From positions 248,001-312,000 of the forward strand of contig OZ241918.1 of NCBI GenBank assembly GCA_965203915.1: DNA of 64,000 nucleotides, read 5' to 3'. The DNA comes from JASGCL01 sp965203915. Its GTDB lineage: Bacteria; Pseudomonadota; Alphaproteobacteria; JASGCL01. The notes beneath the pieces were generated by a model. It saw nothing but the letters and a program-made list of their open reading frames with translations. It ran no database searches and was not told the origin of the DNA. Both the position numbers and the translations under genes were made by a program. Numbering within the stretch: position 1 is the stretch's first letter; every line of letters begins with the position of its first letter. Positions 50,678-59,699 of the stretch are shown in pieces.

Positions 50678-51388
50678 TTAGCCCTTGGTGCGGGGATAGG
50701 CGTAAGAATTTATTTTGCTGGTGCTAAGCCCAGCGCCGATGATGGCTTCGCACATCTTCACCGCGGTTGCCACACCGTCGATGACGGGCAAGCCGCAGGC
50801 CTTGCTCAAATCCTTGGTCAGGTCGGCCATGCCCGCGCAACCCAATATAATGGCTTCGCAATTATCTTCGCGCACCGCGCGCATGATTTCATCTTTAATT
50901 TTTTGTCGGGCTTCGTCGCCCTTGCGTCCTTCTTCTTCTAATTGTAACACGGGAATATCGGCGGCGCGCACCTTGCGGCAAAAATGCGCCATGCCGTATT
51001 TGTGTGCCAATTCTTCGATAATCGGCACCGACCGTTGCAAAGTTGTCACCACCGAAAAAGACGTTGCCAACATGGAAGCAGCGTGCATCGCCGCTTCGCA
51101 AATGCCCAGCACGGGCCCCGCAACAATTTCGCGGCAAGCACCAAGCCCAGGATCATCGAAACAGGCCAAGACAAAACCGTTCGCCCCCGCGGCTTCGGCT
51201 TTTTTCATTTCGCGTAACAGGGATGGCAGGCTCATGGCCTCGTCATAATGCCCCTCGATAGAGGCAGGGGTGTCGGTGGGGTTGCTGGCAATAATTTCGG
51301 TGCCAGGGTTTTTTATTTTTTCTGCCACCAAGCGACATTTTTCTGTCATGCTGGCGGTTGAATTGGGGTTGATAATGGCGATTTTCAT
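50678..51388 (-). CDS. Asp/Glu/hydantoin racemase family protein (hydantoin or allantoin racemase-like)
   Basis: A cofactor-independent racemase of 236 residues. The two catalytic cysteines are in VLACFDDPGLGACRE (near 78) and IILGCAGMADL (near 184). The N-terminal IINPNSTASMTEKC and the TPASIEGHYDEA block favour the hydantoin/allantoin racemase branch (HyuE, HpxA) over glutamate racemase. It is the last gene of the transporter operon, nine bases after livF, which suggests that the transported compound is its substrate. Allantoicase (37690) makes allantoin an attractive but unproven candidate. Confidence 0.83.
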   Translation of the reverse strand: MKIAIINPNSTASMTEKCRLVAEKIKNPGTEIIASNPTDTPASIEGHYDEAMSLPSLLREMKKAEAAGANGFVLACFDDPGLGACREIVAGPVLGICEAAMHAASMLATSFSVVTTLQRSVPIIEELAHKYGMAHFCRKVRAADIPVLQLEEEGRKGDEARQKIKDEIMRAVREDNCEAIILGCAGMADLTKDLSKACGLPVIDGVATAVKMCEAIIGAGLSTSKINSYAYPRTKG

Positions 51389-51397
51389 TGTTGAATG

Positions 51398-52117
51398 CTA
51401 TCCGCCCAAATACATTTTTTTGATTTGCGGGTTGTTGCGTAATTTTTTTGATTCGCCGCTCATGGCTATTTCGCCCGTGCTGATAAGGTAAGTGTAGTGG
51501 GAAATACTCATGGCCAATTGCGAATTTTGTTCGACCAACACCACCGACACATTGTCATCGCGATTAATGCTGATGATGGAGCGTGCGATGTCTTGCACCA
51601 ATTTCGGGGCAATGCCCAGTGATGGTTCGTCCAGCAACAATAGTTTGGGACGCGCCATCAGGGCACGGCCAATCACCAACATCTGTTGTTCGCCACCGCT
51701 CATGGTCGAGGCCTGCTGGTTAAAACGTTCTTTGAGGCGCGGAAACTTCACCAACATTTTTTCCAAATCATCGGCAATTCCTTTTTTATCATGCCTTGTG
51801 AAAGCGCCCATCAACAAATTGTCCTTCACCGACATGAATGGAAAAACATGGCGACCCTCGGGCACCATGACGATGCCTTTTTTAACCAAAGTTTCCGCCG
51901 CCAGGCCGTTTATTTTTTCACCTTGAAAATAAATTTCACCGCTGGCAATGGGGCGAAGCCCCGTGATGGCGCGTAAGGTGGATGATTTCCCCGCGCCGTT
52001 TGTTCCTATCAAGGCGACGGTTTCGCCCGCCTTCACCTCCAGCGATACGCTTTTCAAAGCCCTCACCTTGCCATAATTAAGGATGATATTTTTGATTTCT
52101 AAAATATTTTTTGTCAT
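51398..52117 (-). CDS. livF: Branched-chain-amino-acid-type ABC transporter ATPase (LivF-like)
   Basis: 239 residues. Walker A GTNGAGKSS near residue 38, signature MSGGEQQMLVIGRAL, Walker B LLLDEPSLGIAP and the LivF-specific C-terminus (TGEIAMSGESKKL). One of two ATPases energising the importer from the cytoplasmic face. It is preceded by livG (17-base gap) and followed by the racemase. Confidence 0.92.
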   Translation of the reverse strand: MTKNILEIKNIILNYGKVRALKSVSLEVKAGETVALIGTNGAGKSSTLRAITGLRPIASGEIYFQGEKINGLAAETLVKKGIVMVPEGRHVFPFMSVKDNLLMGAFTRHDKKGIADDLEKMLVKFPRLKERFNQQASTMSGGEQQMLVIGRALMARPKLLLLDEPSLGIAPKLVQDIARSIISINRDDNVSVVLVEQNSQLAMSISHYTYLISTGEIAMSGESKKLRNNPQIKKMYLGG

Positions 52118-52134
52118 GTCTTTGTATTCCTTTT

Positions 52135-52917
52135 TTATATGCCGATGCTATCGTCCTTGACGCCCAGGTAAGCCTCAACAACCCTCTCATTATTTTGAAT
52201 ATCGCGCGGCGAACCTTCGGCGATTTTTTCACCAAAGTTTAAAACCACAATACGGTCAGAAATTTGCATCACCGCGTGCATGTCATGCTCGACCAACAAA
52301 ACCGTGATGCCTTTTTTTCTAATGGCATAAACCATTTTGACGGCGGCGGCGGTTTCTTCCATATTCATGCCAGCAAATGGTTCATCCAACAGCAAAACTT
52401 TTGGCGCGGCCGATAACCCAATGGCAATACCCAGGGCGCGTAAATAACCATGGGGCAGGTTAAGGGCAAATTCGTTCGCGACCTTTTCTAACCCGACCAG
52501 TTTTAATATCTCCATCGCCGAATCTTGGAATCGTTTGTTATCCAACCTGGCATTTTTTGAATTGATAAAAAATCCAAACAAATTGGCTTTGGCTTGCAAA
52601 TGGTGCGCGGTGATAACATTATCCAACACCGACATGTTGCGGAATATGGTGGTTTCTTGGAAAGTTCTAATCACGCCGCGCCGCGCCGCCAAATGGGGTG
52701 CCAGGCCCGATATGCGTTTGCCTTCAAAAATAACCTGGCCCGAGGTTGGCAATAAAAATGAAGAAATAAGTTTAAACAATGTCGATTTCCCCGCCCCGTT
52801 GGGACCAATCACCGACAGGATTTCGTTCTTTTTCACATCGAACGAAATTTTATTGACCGCGGTCAAACCACCAAATTTTTTGGTAATTTCTTTAACGCTA
52901 AAAAATTCGCCGCTCAT
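52135..52917 (-). CDS. livG: Branched-chain-amino-acid-type ABC transporter ATPase (LivG-like)
   Basis: 260 residues. Walker A GPNGAGKSTLFK near residue 38, the LivG-type RTFQETTIFRNMSVLDNV, and LLLDEPFAGMNMEE as Walker B. The signature motif is LNLPHGYLRALGIAIGL where LSYGxQRRLEIARAL is usual, a mild departure around the normally conserved Gly-Gln. Directly abuts livM. Confidence 0.92.
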   Translation of the reverse strand: MSGEFFSVKEITKKFGGLTAVNKISFDVKKNEILSVIGPNGAGKSTLFKLISSFLLPTSGQVIFEGKRISGLAPHLAARRGVIRTFQETTIFRNMSVLDNVITAHHLQAKANLFGFFINSKNARLDNKRFQDSAMEILKLVGLEKVANEFALNLPHGYLRALGIAIGLSAAPKVLLLDEPFAGMNMEETAAAVKMVYAIRKKGITVLLVEHDMHAVMQISDRIVVLNFGEKIAEGSPRDIQNNERVVEAYLGVKDDSIGI

Positions 52918-54027
52918 TTATTTTTTCCCCCTTGTCGATGTTGTCGATGTTTTTTTGGATTTTTTATTCTTACTCTTCGCGCCCGACAGCCCTGTATTAC
53001 TTTGCATCATCTCGGTGCTTTCTTTACGTTCGCGGCGCGCGTTTAATAATTCAGACCAACTAATTGACAACAAGCCATTGGGTAAAAATAACATCAGCGA
53101 TATCATCATGGTGGCGTAGATAAACAATTGATAATCACCCATGACCGACAACCAATCCCATGCAAAATAAAGCGCGCTGGCCCCGATGATGGGACCAAAC
53201 ACATTGCCCAAACCACCCACGAAGCAATAGAGCATGAAATCAACCGAATCCTTCACCACGAAGGCGGAGGGAGAAATGGATTGCAAATGAGCAATGAATA
53301 TCGCCCCGCCAACCCCGCCAAGGAATGACGAAATAGCATAAGAAATAAGGCGGAGGCGCGCCACATCAACCCCGATGGAACTTGCCAATTCTTCGTTTTG
53401 CTGTAACGACCGCGACAAAATGCCTTGGCGCGAATGCACCAAGCGATACATCAATAAAATAGCAATAAGCAGCACGATAACCGCCAAATAATAAAACCCA
53501 ACCTTAACATCGGGCAGGGTGGCAAAATCAGGAAACAATGTCACACCAAAAATGGTAAGGGCACTGGGGGTGGGCAAACCCGTGATGCCTTGCGATGAAC
53601 CGGTAAAACGCTGCATGGTTTGCGATAAAGCCAACAGGGTGGTGACCTGGGTCAGGGTGAGGGACACCATGGCAAAATAAACCCCGCGCAAACGCAAAAT
53701 GGGAAAGCCAATCAGCAGGCTGATAAAACTGGCGCCCAAACCCGCAAGGGGTAGCGATGCCCAAAAGGAAAAACCCATTTTCGAAACACAATAGGCCGAA
53801 ATGTAACCGCCCATCAAGGCAAATGCCCCTTGGCCAATATTGATACGCCCCATGTAAAAAGTCAACCACACGCCCAGGCTGATAAAACTAAGCAAGGCAA
53901 TATCTATCAAATTGCCCATGACATACCAATTTTTGTCGGCAATCAAAATACTGGGAACGACGAACAAAAACAAAACCACCGTCACAAGGAAGGTAATAAA
54001 TTTTACATTAAAAAATATTTTTTTCAT
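52918..54027 (-). CDS. livM: Branched-chain-amino-acid-type ABC transporter permease (LivM-like)
   Basis: 369 residues with about nine hydrophobic helices and the family stretches NINIGQGAFALMGGYISAY, FPILRLRGVYFAMVSLTLTQ and GGLGNVFGPIIGASAL. The C-terminal 35 residues are a hydrophilic Lys/Ser/Thr-rich tail that most LivM proteins lack. Inner-membrane subunit paired with LivH. Confidence 0.92.
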   Translation of the reverse strand: MKKIFFNVKFITFLVTVVLFLFVVPSILIADKNWYVMGNLIDIALLSFISLGVWLTFYMGRINIGQGAFALMGGYISAYCVSKMGFSFWASLPLAGLGASFISLLIGFPILRLRGVYFAMVSLTLTQVTTLLALSQTMQRFTGSSQGITGLPTPSALTIFGVTLFPDFATLPDVKVGFYYLAVIVLLIAILLMYRLVHSRQGILSRSLQQNEELASSIGVDVARLRLISYAISSFLGGVGGAIFIAHLQSISPSAFVVKDSVDFMLYCFVGGLGNVFGPIIGASALYFAWDWLSVMGDYQLFIYATMMISLMLFLPNGLLSISWSELLNARRERKESTEMMQSNTGLSGAKSKNKKSKKTSTTSTRGKK

Positions 54028-54092
54028 GATGATGCTTTGTTGTTAGATAATAATGAATAGATGATGGTGTGGTTGCGTTCAACCCCCCTAGT

Positions 54093-54998
54093 TTAACCCC
54101 ATGGTTTGCCCATCAAACCCTGGGGCCTGATGGATAAAAACACCATCAGGGAAGCAAAAATAATAAAATGGGTTAGGTCGCCAAGCCCAATCAGCGGCAA
54201 CAATGATAACAAAACCGATTCCAACATTCCCAAAATAAACCCGCCCCAAATCGCGCCCGATACCACGCCCGCGCCACCAAGCATAACCATGGTGAAGGCC
54301 TTGATAGATGTTGGGTCGCCCAAGCCAGAATTGATACCCGTTACCAAAAACAATAACCCCCCGACCACACCCGCCAAGGCGGCACCAAAGGCAAAACCCA
54401 GCATGGTATAATGGTCGACATTAACGCCCATTAAGGTGGCGGCCATTTTGTCTTGGGCCAAGGCGCGCATGGCGCGGCCCGTCTTGCTCCATTGCATATA
54501 CAAAATAAAAGTAACAATCATTAATATAGAAATACCAGCTATCAACAACCTGTCATAGGCGATGCTAACATTATGGAAATGGAAAATGCCTTCTATCAGG
54601 TTTTTGCCGTCGGGCATCCCCTTTTGCTGTTGGCCAAACATAATCAAAATGACGCTATCAAGCAAAAACGCGGTGCCCGCCGCTAACAACATGGTGCTTT
54701 CGTCGCGTTTGGAACGTTTCATCACGGTGCGGAATAATAATCTTTCGAACAGTGCCCCCACCACCATAAGGACAACAACCGCGCTGAGCAGACCCACCGC
54801 AAAAGCCACGGCAAGCGGCAATTGAAAGGCGGCAAACAAATTTTTCGTTACGGTGTAGGTTACAAAGCCACCCAACACAAACATTTGCCCGTGGGCAAAG
54901 TTAAGCACATTCATCAAACCAAAGATAAGGGTCAGCCCCAGGGCGATGAGCGCGTATTGCGCCCCCAAATAAAAACCATTGACGATAATTAATTCCAT
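54093..54998 (-). CDS. livH: Branched-chain-amino-acid-type ABC transporter permease (LivH-like)
   Basis: 301 residues from the ATG at 54998, which has the ribosome site GGGAGGGAGA upstream; the frame runs on to 55034 but without support. Hydrophobic helices throughout, with LTLIFGLMNVLNFAHGQMFVLG and MRALAQDKMAATLMGVNVD as the family signature (EAA-like loop). The binding-protein gene lies upstream, separated by a hairpin that could reduce read-through. Confidence 0.92.
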   Translation of the reverse strand: MELIIVNGFYLGAQYALIALGLTLIFGLMNVLNFAHGQMFVLGGFVTYTVTKNLFAAFQLPLAVAFAVGLLSAVVVLMVVGALFERLLFRTVMKRSKRDESTMLLAAGTAFLLDSVILIMFGQQQKGMPDGKNLIEGIFHFHNVSIAYDRLLIAGISILMIVTFILYMQWSKTGRAMRALAQDKMAATLMGVNVDHYTMLGFAFGAALAGVVGGLLFLVTGINSGLGDPTSIKAFTMVMLGGAGVVSGAIWGGFILGMLESVLLSLLPLIGLGDLTHFIIFASLMVFLSIRPQGLMGKPWG

Positions 54999-55125
54999 CG
55001 CTCGCTGTCTCCCTCCCTTAATATAGCCCCACACGTCAAAAATTATTTTGCCTATTCGTGTAAAGCGGCGCGATTGTGCTATATTTTTTTTGATTTGTAA
55101 ACAATTTTATTTATTTTACATAAAA

Positions 55126-55162
55126 TATCCCCCACCATTTCTAAACAAAGTGGTGGGGGATA
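55126..55162 (-). terminator. Intra-operon hairpin between binding protein and livH
   Basis: 12-bp perfect stem TATCCCCCACCA (55126-55137) / TGGTGGGGGATA (55151-55162), followed on the minus strand by ATTTTATG. A partial terminator here would keep the binding protein in excess of the permease, a common arrangement. Confidence 0.7.
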
Positions 55163-55194
55163 CACATCTTCAAATAAATGTAAGATGATTTTGA

Positions 55195-56394
55195 TTAGTC
55201 AACTTTACCAATGAAGAGGGTTTTGAAAGACCCGTTTTCATATTGGTTAACCACCATGGGAACAAAAATTTGTTGTTTTTTCCCAAAATACGCTTTGCCG
55301 ACAAAGGTCATGGGCGCATTGGTTTTGACAAAGGGATTTTTAACGCTAAATGTTTGAGCAGTTTTTTTGAACTCTGCAACATCGTCAACCGCTTTAGGAT
55401 TGGCTTTTAAGACTTCAACGATATATTCCAAAGCATAGACTTTGGTATTTGATTCGTCGTCATACACGCCAAATTTCTTTTTGTAACGGACAGCAAATTC
55501 CTTCATGGTGTCTGATGCCAATTCGGGGGTGGAAGCACCGCCCAAAGAAATAAAGCCATTCGCCGCTGCGCCCGCGCTTTTTAATTCGTCGGCGTTTTGT
55601 GCGGTTTCGGTGGATAACAATCCTTTGTAGCCCAATTCACGTGCTGATTTGATCAACAATGGGGCGGCCGCGGGGGCAACACCAGAAAGAACAATCAAGT
55701 CAGGTTTTTTTTGCAAGACAGGGCTGATGATAGGATTGAAGTCCGTGGTGCCCGATTTATAAGTCGTTGAACCATCAACCACTTCTAAGCCGAGGCTTTT
55801 TGCTGCCGCAACACCACTATCACGTTGTGAAATGGGGTCAGAATCGTTGGCAGCAACAAAAGCGACTTTTTTGACGCCTTTGTTTTTGCTTAACCATTTG
55901 TAAATGGTTGGGCCAGATTCATAATTAGCTATCATAGCTAAATATGCGTTGGAGTCACCCTTGGTGTAAAGTTGTTTGGCAAAAGCGTATGGAAAATACA
56001 CAATACCGCGTTTTACAGCCACATCGTAAGCGGGGATAGCACCTTCGTCGGTGTTAGGACCCACAACATAGCGAACGCCTTGGCTCGCCATTTTTTCAAA
56101 ACCAGCAACAGCCAATTTTGGATCTTTTTTGTCGTCAAAGGTAACGATGTTGATTTTGTAAGTATCGGCACCAATTTTGACGCCGCCTTTTTCATTTAAC
56201 CAATCAGCGCGGGTTTGCATCGAACGAACGTTCGACGTGCCCCATGCCGCGGCAGGACCCGACGTAACGCCGACAAAGCCAATTTTTAGGACTTTATCTG
56301 CGGCGGCGGCCACCGAGGTCATTGATAAAAGACCGAAAGACAGGGCAAAAGCACTGACCCCCAAACCTTTTACAAAGTTTTTTCTATTTAGCAT
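55195..56394 (-). CDS. Periplasmic amide/branched-chain-amino-acid-type binding protein
   Basis: 399 residues, Peripla_BP_6 fold. The N-terminus NRKNFVKGLGVSAFALSFGLL ends in VAAAA; the RK before FVKG resembles a Tat motif but lacks the twin Arg, so Sec export is more likely. The mature part has KIGFVGVTSGPAAAWG, VVGPNTDEGA and KVAFVAANDSDP. The family includes binders of branched-chain amino acids, amides and urea, so sequence alone does not give the ligand. The racemase at the end of the operon hints at a hydantoin-like compound. Confidence 0.85.
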   Translation of the reverse strand: MLNRKNFVKGLGVSAFALSFGLLSMTSVAAAADKVLKIGFVGVTSGPAAAWGTSNVRSMQTRADWLNEKGGVKIGADTYKINIVTFDDKKDPKLAVAGFEKMASQGVRYVVGPNTDEGAIPAYDVAVKRGIVYFPYAFAKQLYTKGDSNAYLAMIANYESGPTIYKWLSKNKGVKKVAFVAANDSDPISQRDSGVAAAKSLGLEVVDGSTTYKSGTTDFNPIISPVLQKKPDLIVLSGVAPAAAPLLIKSARELGYKGLLSTETAQNADELKSAGAAANGFISLGGASTPELASDTMKEFAVRYKKKFGVYDDESNTKVYALEYIVEVLKANPKAVDDVAEFKKTAQTFSVKNPFVKTNAPMTFVGKAYFGKKQQIFVPMVVNQYENGSFKTLFIGKVD

Positions 56395-56619
56395 TTTTTT
56401 TCTCCTTATATTGTGAAAGATAATTGCTATTTGTTATCATCGAGAAATTCGAAGTGCCATGTCTTGTAACATTTTTCTCATTTTCTATGTTGTTGCTAGC
56501 ATGGTGGTTTATGCCGCTAATATTTCTATTAGTTTTTCGGAATGACCTACAAATACTATTATAACACGGACTAAGGAAAAGTTTTAGAAAAAGCCTCCCA
56601 CAACTCTCAATTTTACTAT

Positions 56620-56649
56620 ATCTTAGACTGGATAATATTTTCTTGTCAA
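56620..56649 (-). promoter_or_regulatory. Candidate promoter of the transporter operon
   Basis: On the minus strand a perfect TTGACA (56649-56644), 18-base spacer, TAAGAT (56625-56620). The leader would be about 220 bases, long enough to hold control elements. Confidence 0.45.
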
Positions 56650-56883
56650 TATTATTTATTATTATCTAGGGGGGTAAATTTTTGCACATTTTAGTTGCGC
56701 AGGCTGTTTTTAGGCTGTTGCCACTGTTTATAGAAGGTTGATATATATTACAAATCAGCAATAAATAGATAAAATATAGATGATAGGTATCAAGGACAGC
56801 ATCAACAATCCATCACCAAGATAGAATGATGGATAAGATGCCTAGAAACAACATCTACCAACCCTGGATTCTGGCTTGATAGT

Positions 56884-56912
56884 TTGACTTTTATATGGCT
56901 AACTTTTATAGA
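56884..56912 (+). promoter_or_regulatory. Promoter of bamA
   Basis: TTGACT (56884-56889), 17-base spacer, TATAGA (56907-56912); five and four matches to the sigma-70 consensus. Initiation near 56919. Confidence 0.65.
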
Positions 56913-56947
56913 CAGGACTGTTGATATTTTATCAGGAGTGTTTATTC

Positions 56948-59626
56948 TTGCCTTATTTTTTGCCCTTTTCCTCTTCATCCTCCGCTGCTGCGCCAGCCGA
57001 TGCCTTATCTTCGACGGGCGTTGAGGCAAATAAAACACAAAAAATGGGTAGTCGCCGCGCCCGTTTGTTGGGGTTATCTTTGTTGCATAGTTTGATAAAC
57101 CCGCAAGGCGGATGGCATGTTGTTAATGGTTTGTTTATAGGTGCCGCAAGCGTGGCGGCGGTGGCGGGCATGATGGCGAGCGAGGCCCATGCCCAAATTG
57201 GTGCGCCCGCTGTGCAAAAACCAGCCATTGACTCCATTCAACCTAATGCGCAACCCAAAAAAGACGATAAAGGCCAGGGTGCGCCGTCAACCCTTCCCAT
57301 GGGGACGCAAAATGTTGCCCCGCCAAGTTTTGGTAACGATGGCGCGCGTAATAATCAAAACACCACGGGCAATATCATCAAAACCGTTCGCGTTCTTGGG
57401 GCGCAAAAAATAGAACCCGCAACCGTGCTGGCTTATTTACCATTTAAAATCGGCGACCGTTGGTCGGATACGCTTGGCAATGATGCGTTGCGTATCCTTA
57501 ATAACACAGGGTTGTTTGCTTTGATAACCTTGGAAGAAAACAATGGCGTGGTGACGGTAAAAATTATGGAAAGCCCCGTGATTGACGAAGTTGCCTTCGA
57601 AGGTAACAGCGAAGTGGAAGATAAAGATTTTTTGATGGTGTTGGCGCAGAACAGCAACATCAAACGCCGCGCCATTTATTCGCGCGCCGCGGTGAAAAAG
57701 GCGGTTAATATTATCCAGCAAGTTTATTTGCAACGCGGTTTTTTCCAAGCCAATGTGTCGCCCAAATTAATAGATATTGGCAACAACCGCGTGCAATTGG
57801 TTTTTGAAATCAATGAAGGCAGGGCACCAAGGGTTGGCGCGTTTGAATTTTATGGCAACAATAGTTTTTCTGATGGAGCATTGCGCAACAATTTGCTTTC
57901 AAGCGTTTATAACCCCTTGCGTTTTTTCAGCACCACCGACCGTTATGACCCCAACCGTATCAAGACTGACCAAGATAACTTGCTACGTTTTTATCGCGAA
58001 AATGGCTTTGTTGATGCCGCGGTGACATCCGCCACCACGCAATTAAATAAATCGCGCGAAGATTTCACCATCACCTATTCTATCAAAGAAGGGCCACGTT
58101 ATCGGGTGGATAAGATAAACCTAACCAGCAACATCAAACGCATACCGATTGATAAAATGAAAAGTTATATCGCGGTGCGCAAGGGAAATTATTATAAAAT
58201 ATCTTCGGTCGAAAAAACCGAACGCGATATTGTTCAGGCGTTGCGCGATGATTATAATTACCCATTCATGAGGGTGGTAACCAAAACCGTCACCCACCCC
58301 GACACCCAAACGGTCGATGTATCGTTTGAAGTAGTCCAGGGGCAAAGGCAATATATCAACCGCATTGTTATTCAGGGTAATGGTCGAACGTTGGATAGTA
58401 TTATTAGGCGCAAATTATCATTCGCGGAGGGCGACCCGTTGGATGAAGATGCCGTGCGCCGCGGTTTCCAAGCCATTCAAAATACTGGATATTTTAGCAG
58501 TGTTGAGCCAAAATTGGTCCCCGTGCCTGGCCGCCCCGATAGGGTTGATGTTATCTTGAAGGTGCAGGAAACCTCCACGGGTGCGCTTAATTTCAGCGCG
58601 GGTTATTCGACAAAGGATGGGATTATTTTCGGCGTGACCTTTGGTGAAAATAATTTGCTGGGCACGGCGCGGATATTAAATATCTCGGGACAATTTGCCA
58701 TTCCTATTACCTCGGGACAGGGTAAAACCTTTGGACAATCTTACACCATTGCCTACACCGAACCATTTTTGGCGGATAAAGACCTGGCGATGACGACCAG
58801 CCTTTATCGCACCGTTAACACCAACACCGCCAACTTACTTACGCAAACCCGCACGGGGGGTTCGGTTGGTTTCCGCTTCAATTATAATCGCTACTTCTCG
58901 CAATATTTTTATTATAATATTTATTATAATCAATTAAGGAACGCGGCGGGCGGTTCGAATGCTGAAGGCAATTTTTTAAACTCTATATTTGGTCAACAGA
59001 TATCTTATGATACGCGCGACAACCCCAACAACCCGCGGTCGGGGTTGTATGCTACCTTTGGCAATGACTTGGCGGGGCTTGGCGGCGACATTTATTACCT
59101 GCGCACTTCGGCCACGGCGGCGGGTTACATGCCTATTGCTATCGGTTTGACCAACGACCCTGTTTTGGCGGTTGGTATCGATGCGGGTTATATTTTCCCC
59201 TTTAATAGCAAAACAGTTTCGGTTGCCGACCGTTTTTACCTTGGCGGGCAAAACCTACGCGGGTTCCAAGACAATGCCGCAGGCCCCAGCTACACGGGCT
59301 TTAATGCCGCGGGCAATACCGCCCGGGTTTTCGTTGGTGGACGGCAATATTTCACACAAAGCACCGAATTGCGCATCCCGATAGATTTCCTATCCGACCT
59401 TGGTGCTAAATTTATTGTTTTTAATGACATTGGTATTTTGTCCTTGCCCGATGAAAAGGGTTTGGCTGGTATTGCCGACGACGGTGGGTTGCGGGCTTCT
59501 TGGGGTCTTGGCGGCAGTTTTATCACCCCCATTGGTCCTATCGTTATTTCTTGGGCATTTCCTTATAAAAAAGGTCCGAGCGACGTTGTGCAAAATTTCC
59601 GTATAGATTTCAAAAGTAAATTCTAA
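56948..59626 (+). CDS. bamA: Outer-membrane protein assembly factor BamA
   Basis: The essential insertase for outer-membrane barrels. After an unusually long N-terminal region with a signal peptide (hydrophobic core GLFIGAASVAAVAGMMA, cut after AHA) come five POTRA domains from VRVLGAQKIEPATVLAYL onward, then a 16-stranded barrel with the RGF motif in GGQNLRGFQDN and a terminal Phe (FKSKF). Start choice is uncertain: TTG 56948 has CAGGAG nine bases upstream, TTG 56921 lies at the predicted transcript start, and ATG 57044 lacks a ribosome site but gives a shorter leader peptide. About 890 residues, slightly longer than usual. rseP and lpxD, common neighbours, are absent. Confidence 0.93.
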   Translation: MPYFLPFSSSSSAAAPADALSSTGVEANKTQKMGSRRARLLGLSLLHSLINPQGGWHVVNGLFIGAASVAAVAGMMASEAHAQIGAPAVQKPAIDSIQPNAQPKKDDKGQGAPSTLPMGTQNVAPPSFGNDGARNNQNTTGNIIKTVRVLGAQKIEPATVLAYLPFKIGDRWSDTLGNDALRILNNTGLFALITLEENNGVVTVKIMESPVIDEVAFEGNSEVEDKDFLMVLAQNSNIKRRAIYSRAAVKKAVNIIQQVYLQRGFFQANVSPKLIDIGNNRVQLVFEINEGRAPRVGAFEFYGNNSFSDGALRNNLLSSVYNPLRFFSTTDRYDPNRIKTDQDNLLRFYRENGFVDAAVTSATTQLNKSREDFTITYSIKEGPRYRVDKINLTSNIKRIPIDKMKSYIAVRKGNYYKISSVEKTERDIVQALRDDYNYPFMRVVTKTVTHPDTQTVDVSFEVVQGQRQYINRIVIQGNGRTLDSIIRRKLSFAEGDPLDEDAVRRGFQAIQNTGYFSSVEPKLVPVPGRPDRVDVILKVQETSTGALNFSAGYSTKDGIIFGVTFGENNLLGTARILNISGQFAIPITSGQGKTFGQSYTIAYTEPFLADKDLAMTTSLYRTVNTNTANLLTQTRTGGSVGFRFNYNRYFSQYFYYNIYYNQLRNAAGGSNAEGNFLNSIFGQQISYDTRDNPNNPRSGLYATFGNDLAGLGGDIYYLRTSATAAGYMPIAIGLTNDPVLAVGIDAGYIFPFNSKTVSVADRFYLGGQNLRGFQDNAAGPSYTGFNAAGNTARVFVGGRQYFTQSTELRIPIDFLSDLGAKFIVFNDIGILSLPDEKGLAGIADDGGLRASWGLGGSFITPIGPIVISWAFPYKKGPSDVVQNFRIDFKSKF

Positions 59627-59699
59627 GTCATTTTATTTTTTATAATTTATCAAAAATAAAAAATTGCATCGGCAAAAAAAATATATTACATAATAACTT

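Larger units (their letters stand above)
56395..56947. other. Divergent regulatory region between the transporter operon and bamA
   Basis: About 550 bases without a gene. It holds the candidate promoters listed separately. The rest is A+T-rich sequence with no further structure that I can support. Confidence 0.6.

Noticed and set aside
55195..56394. Tat signal on the binding protein
   Set aside because: The motif has RK and not the twin arginine, and the ligand class is normally Sec-exported.
56440..56475. Sigma-54 promoter (TGGCAC on the minus strand)
   Set aside because: The -12 GC element is missing at the required spacing.
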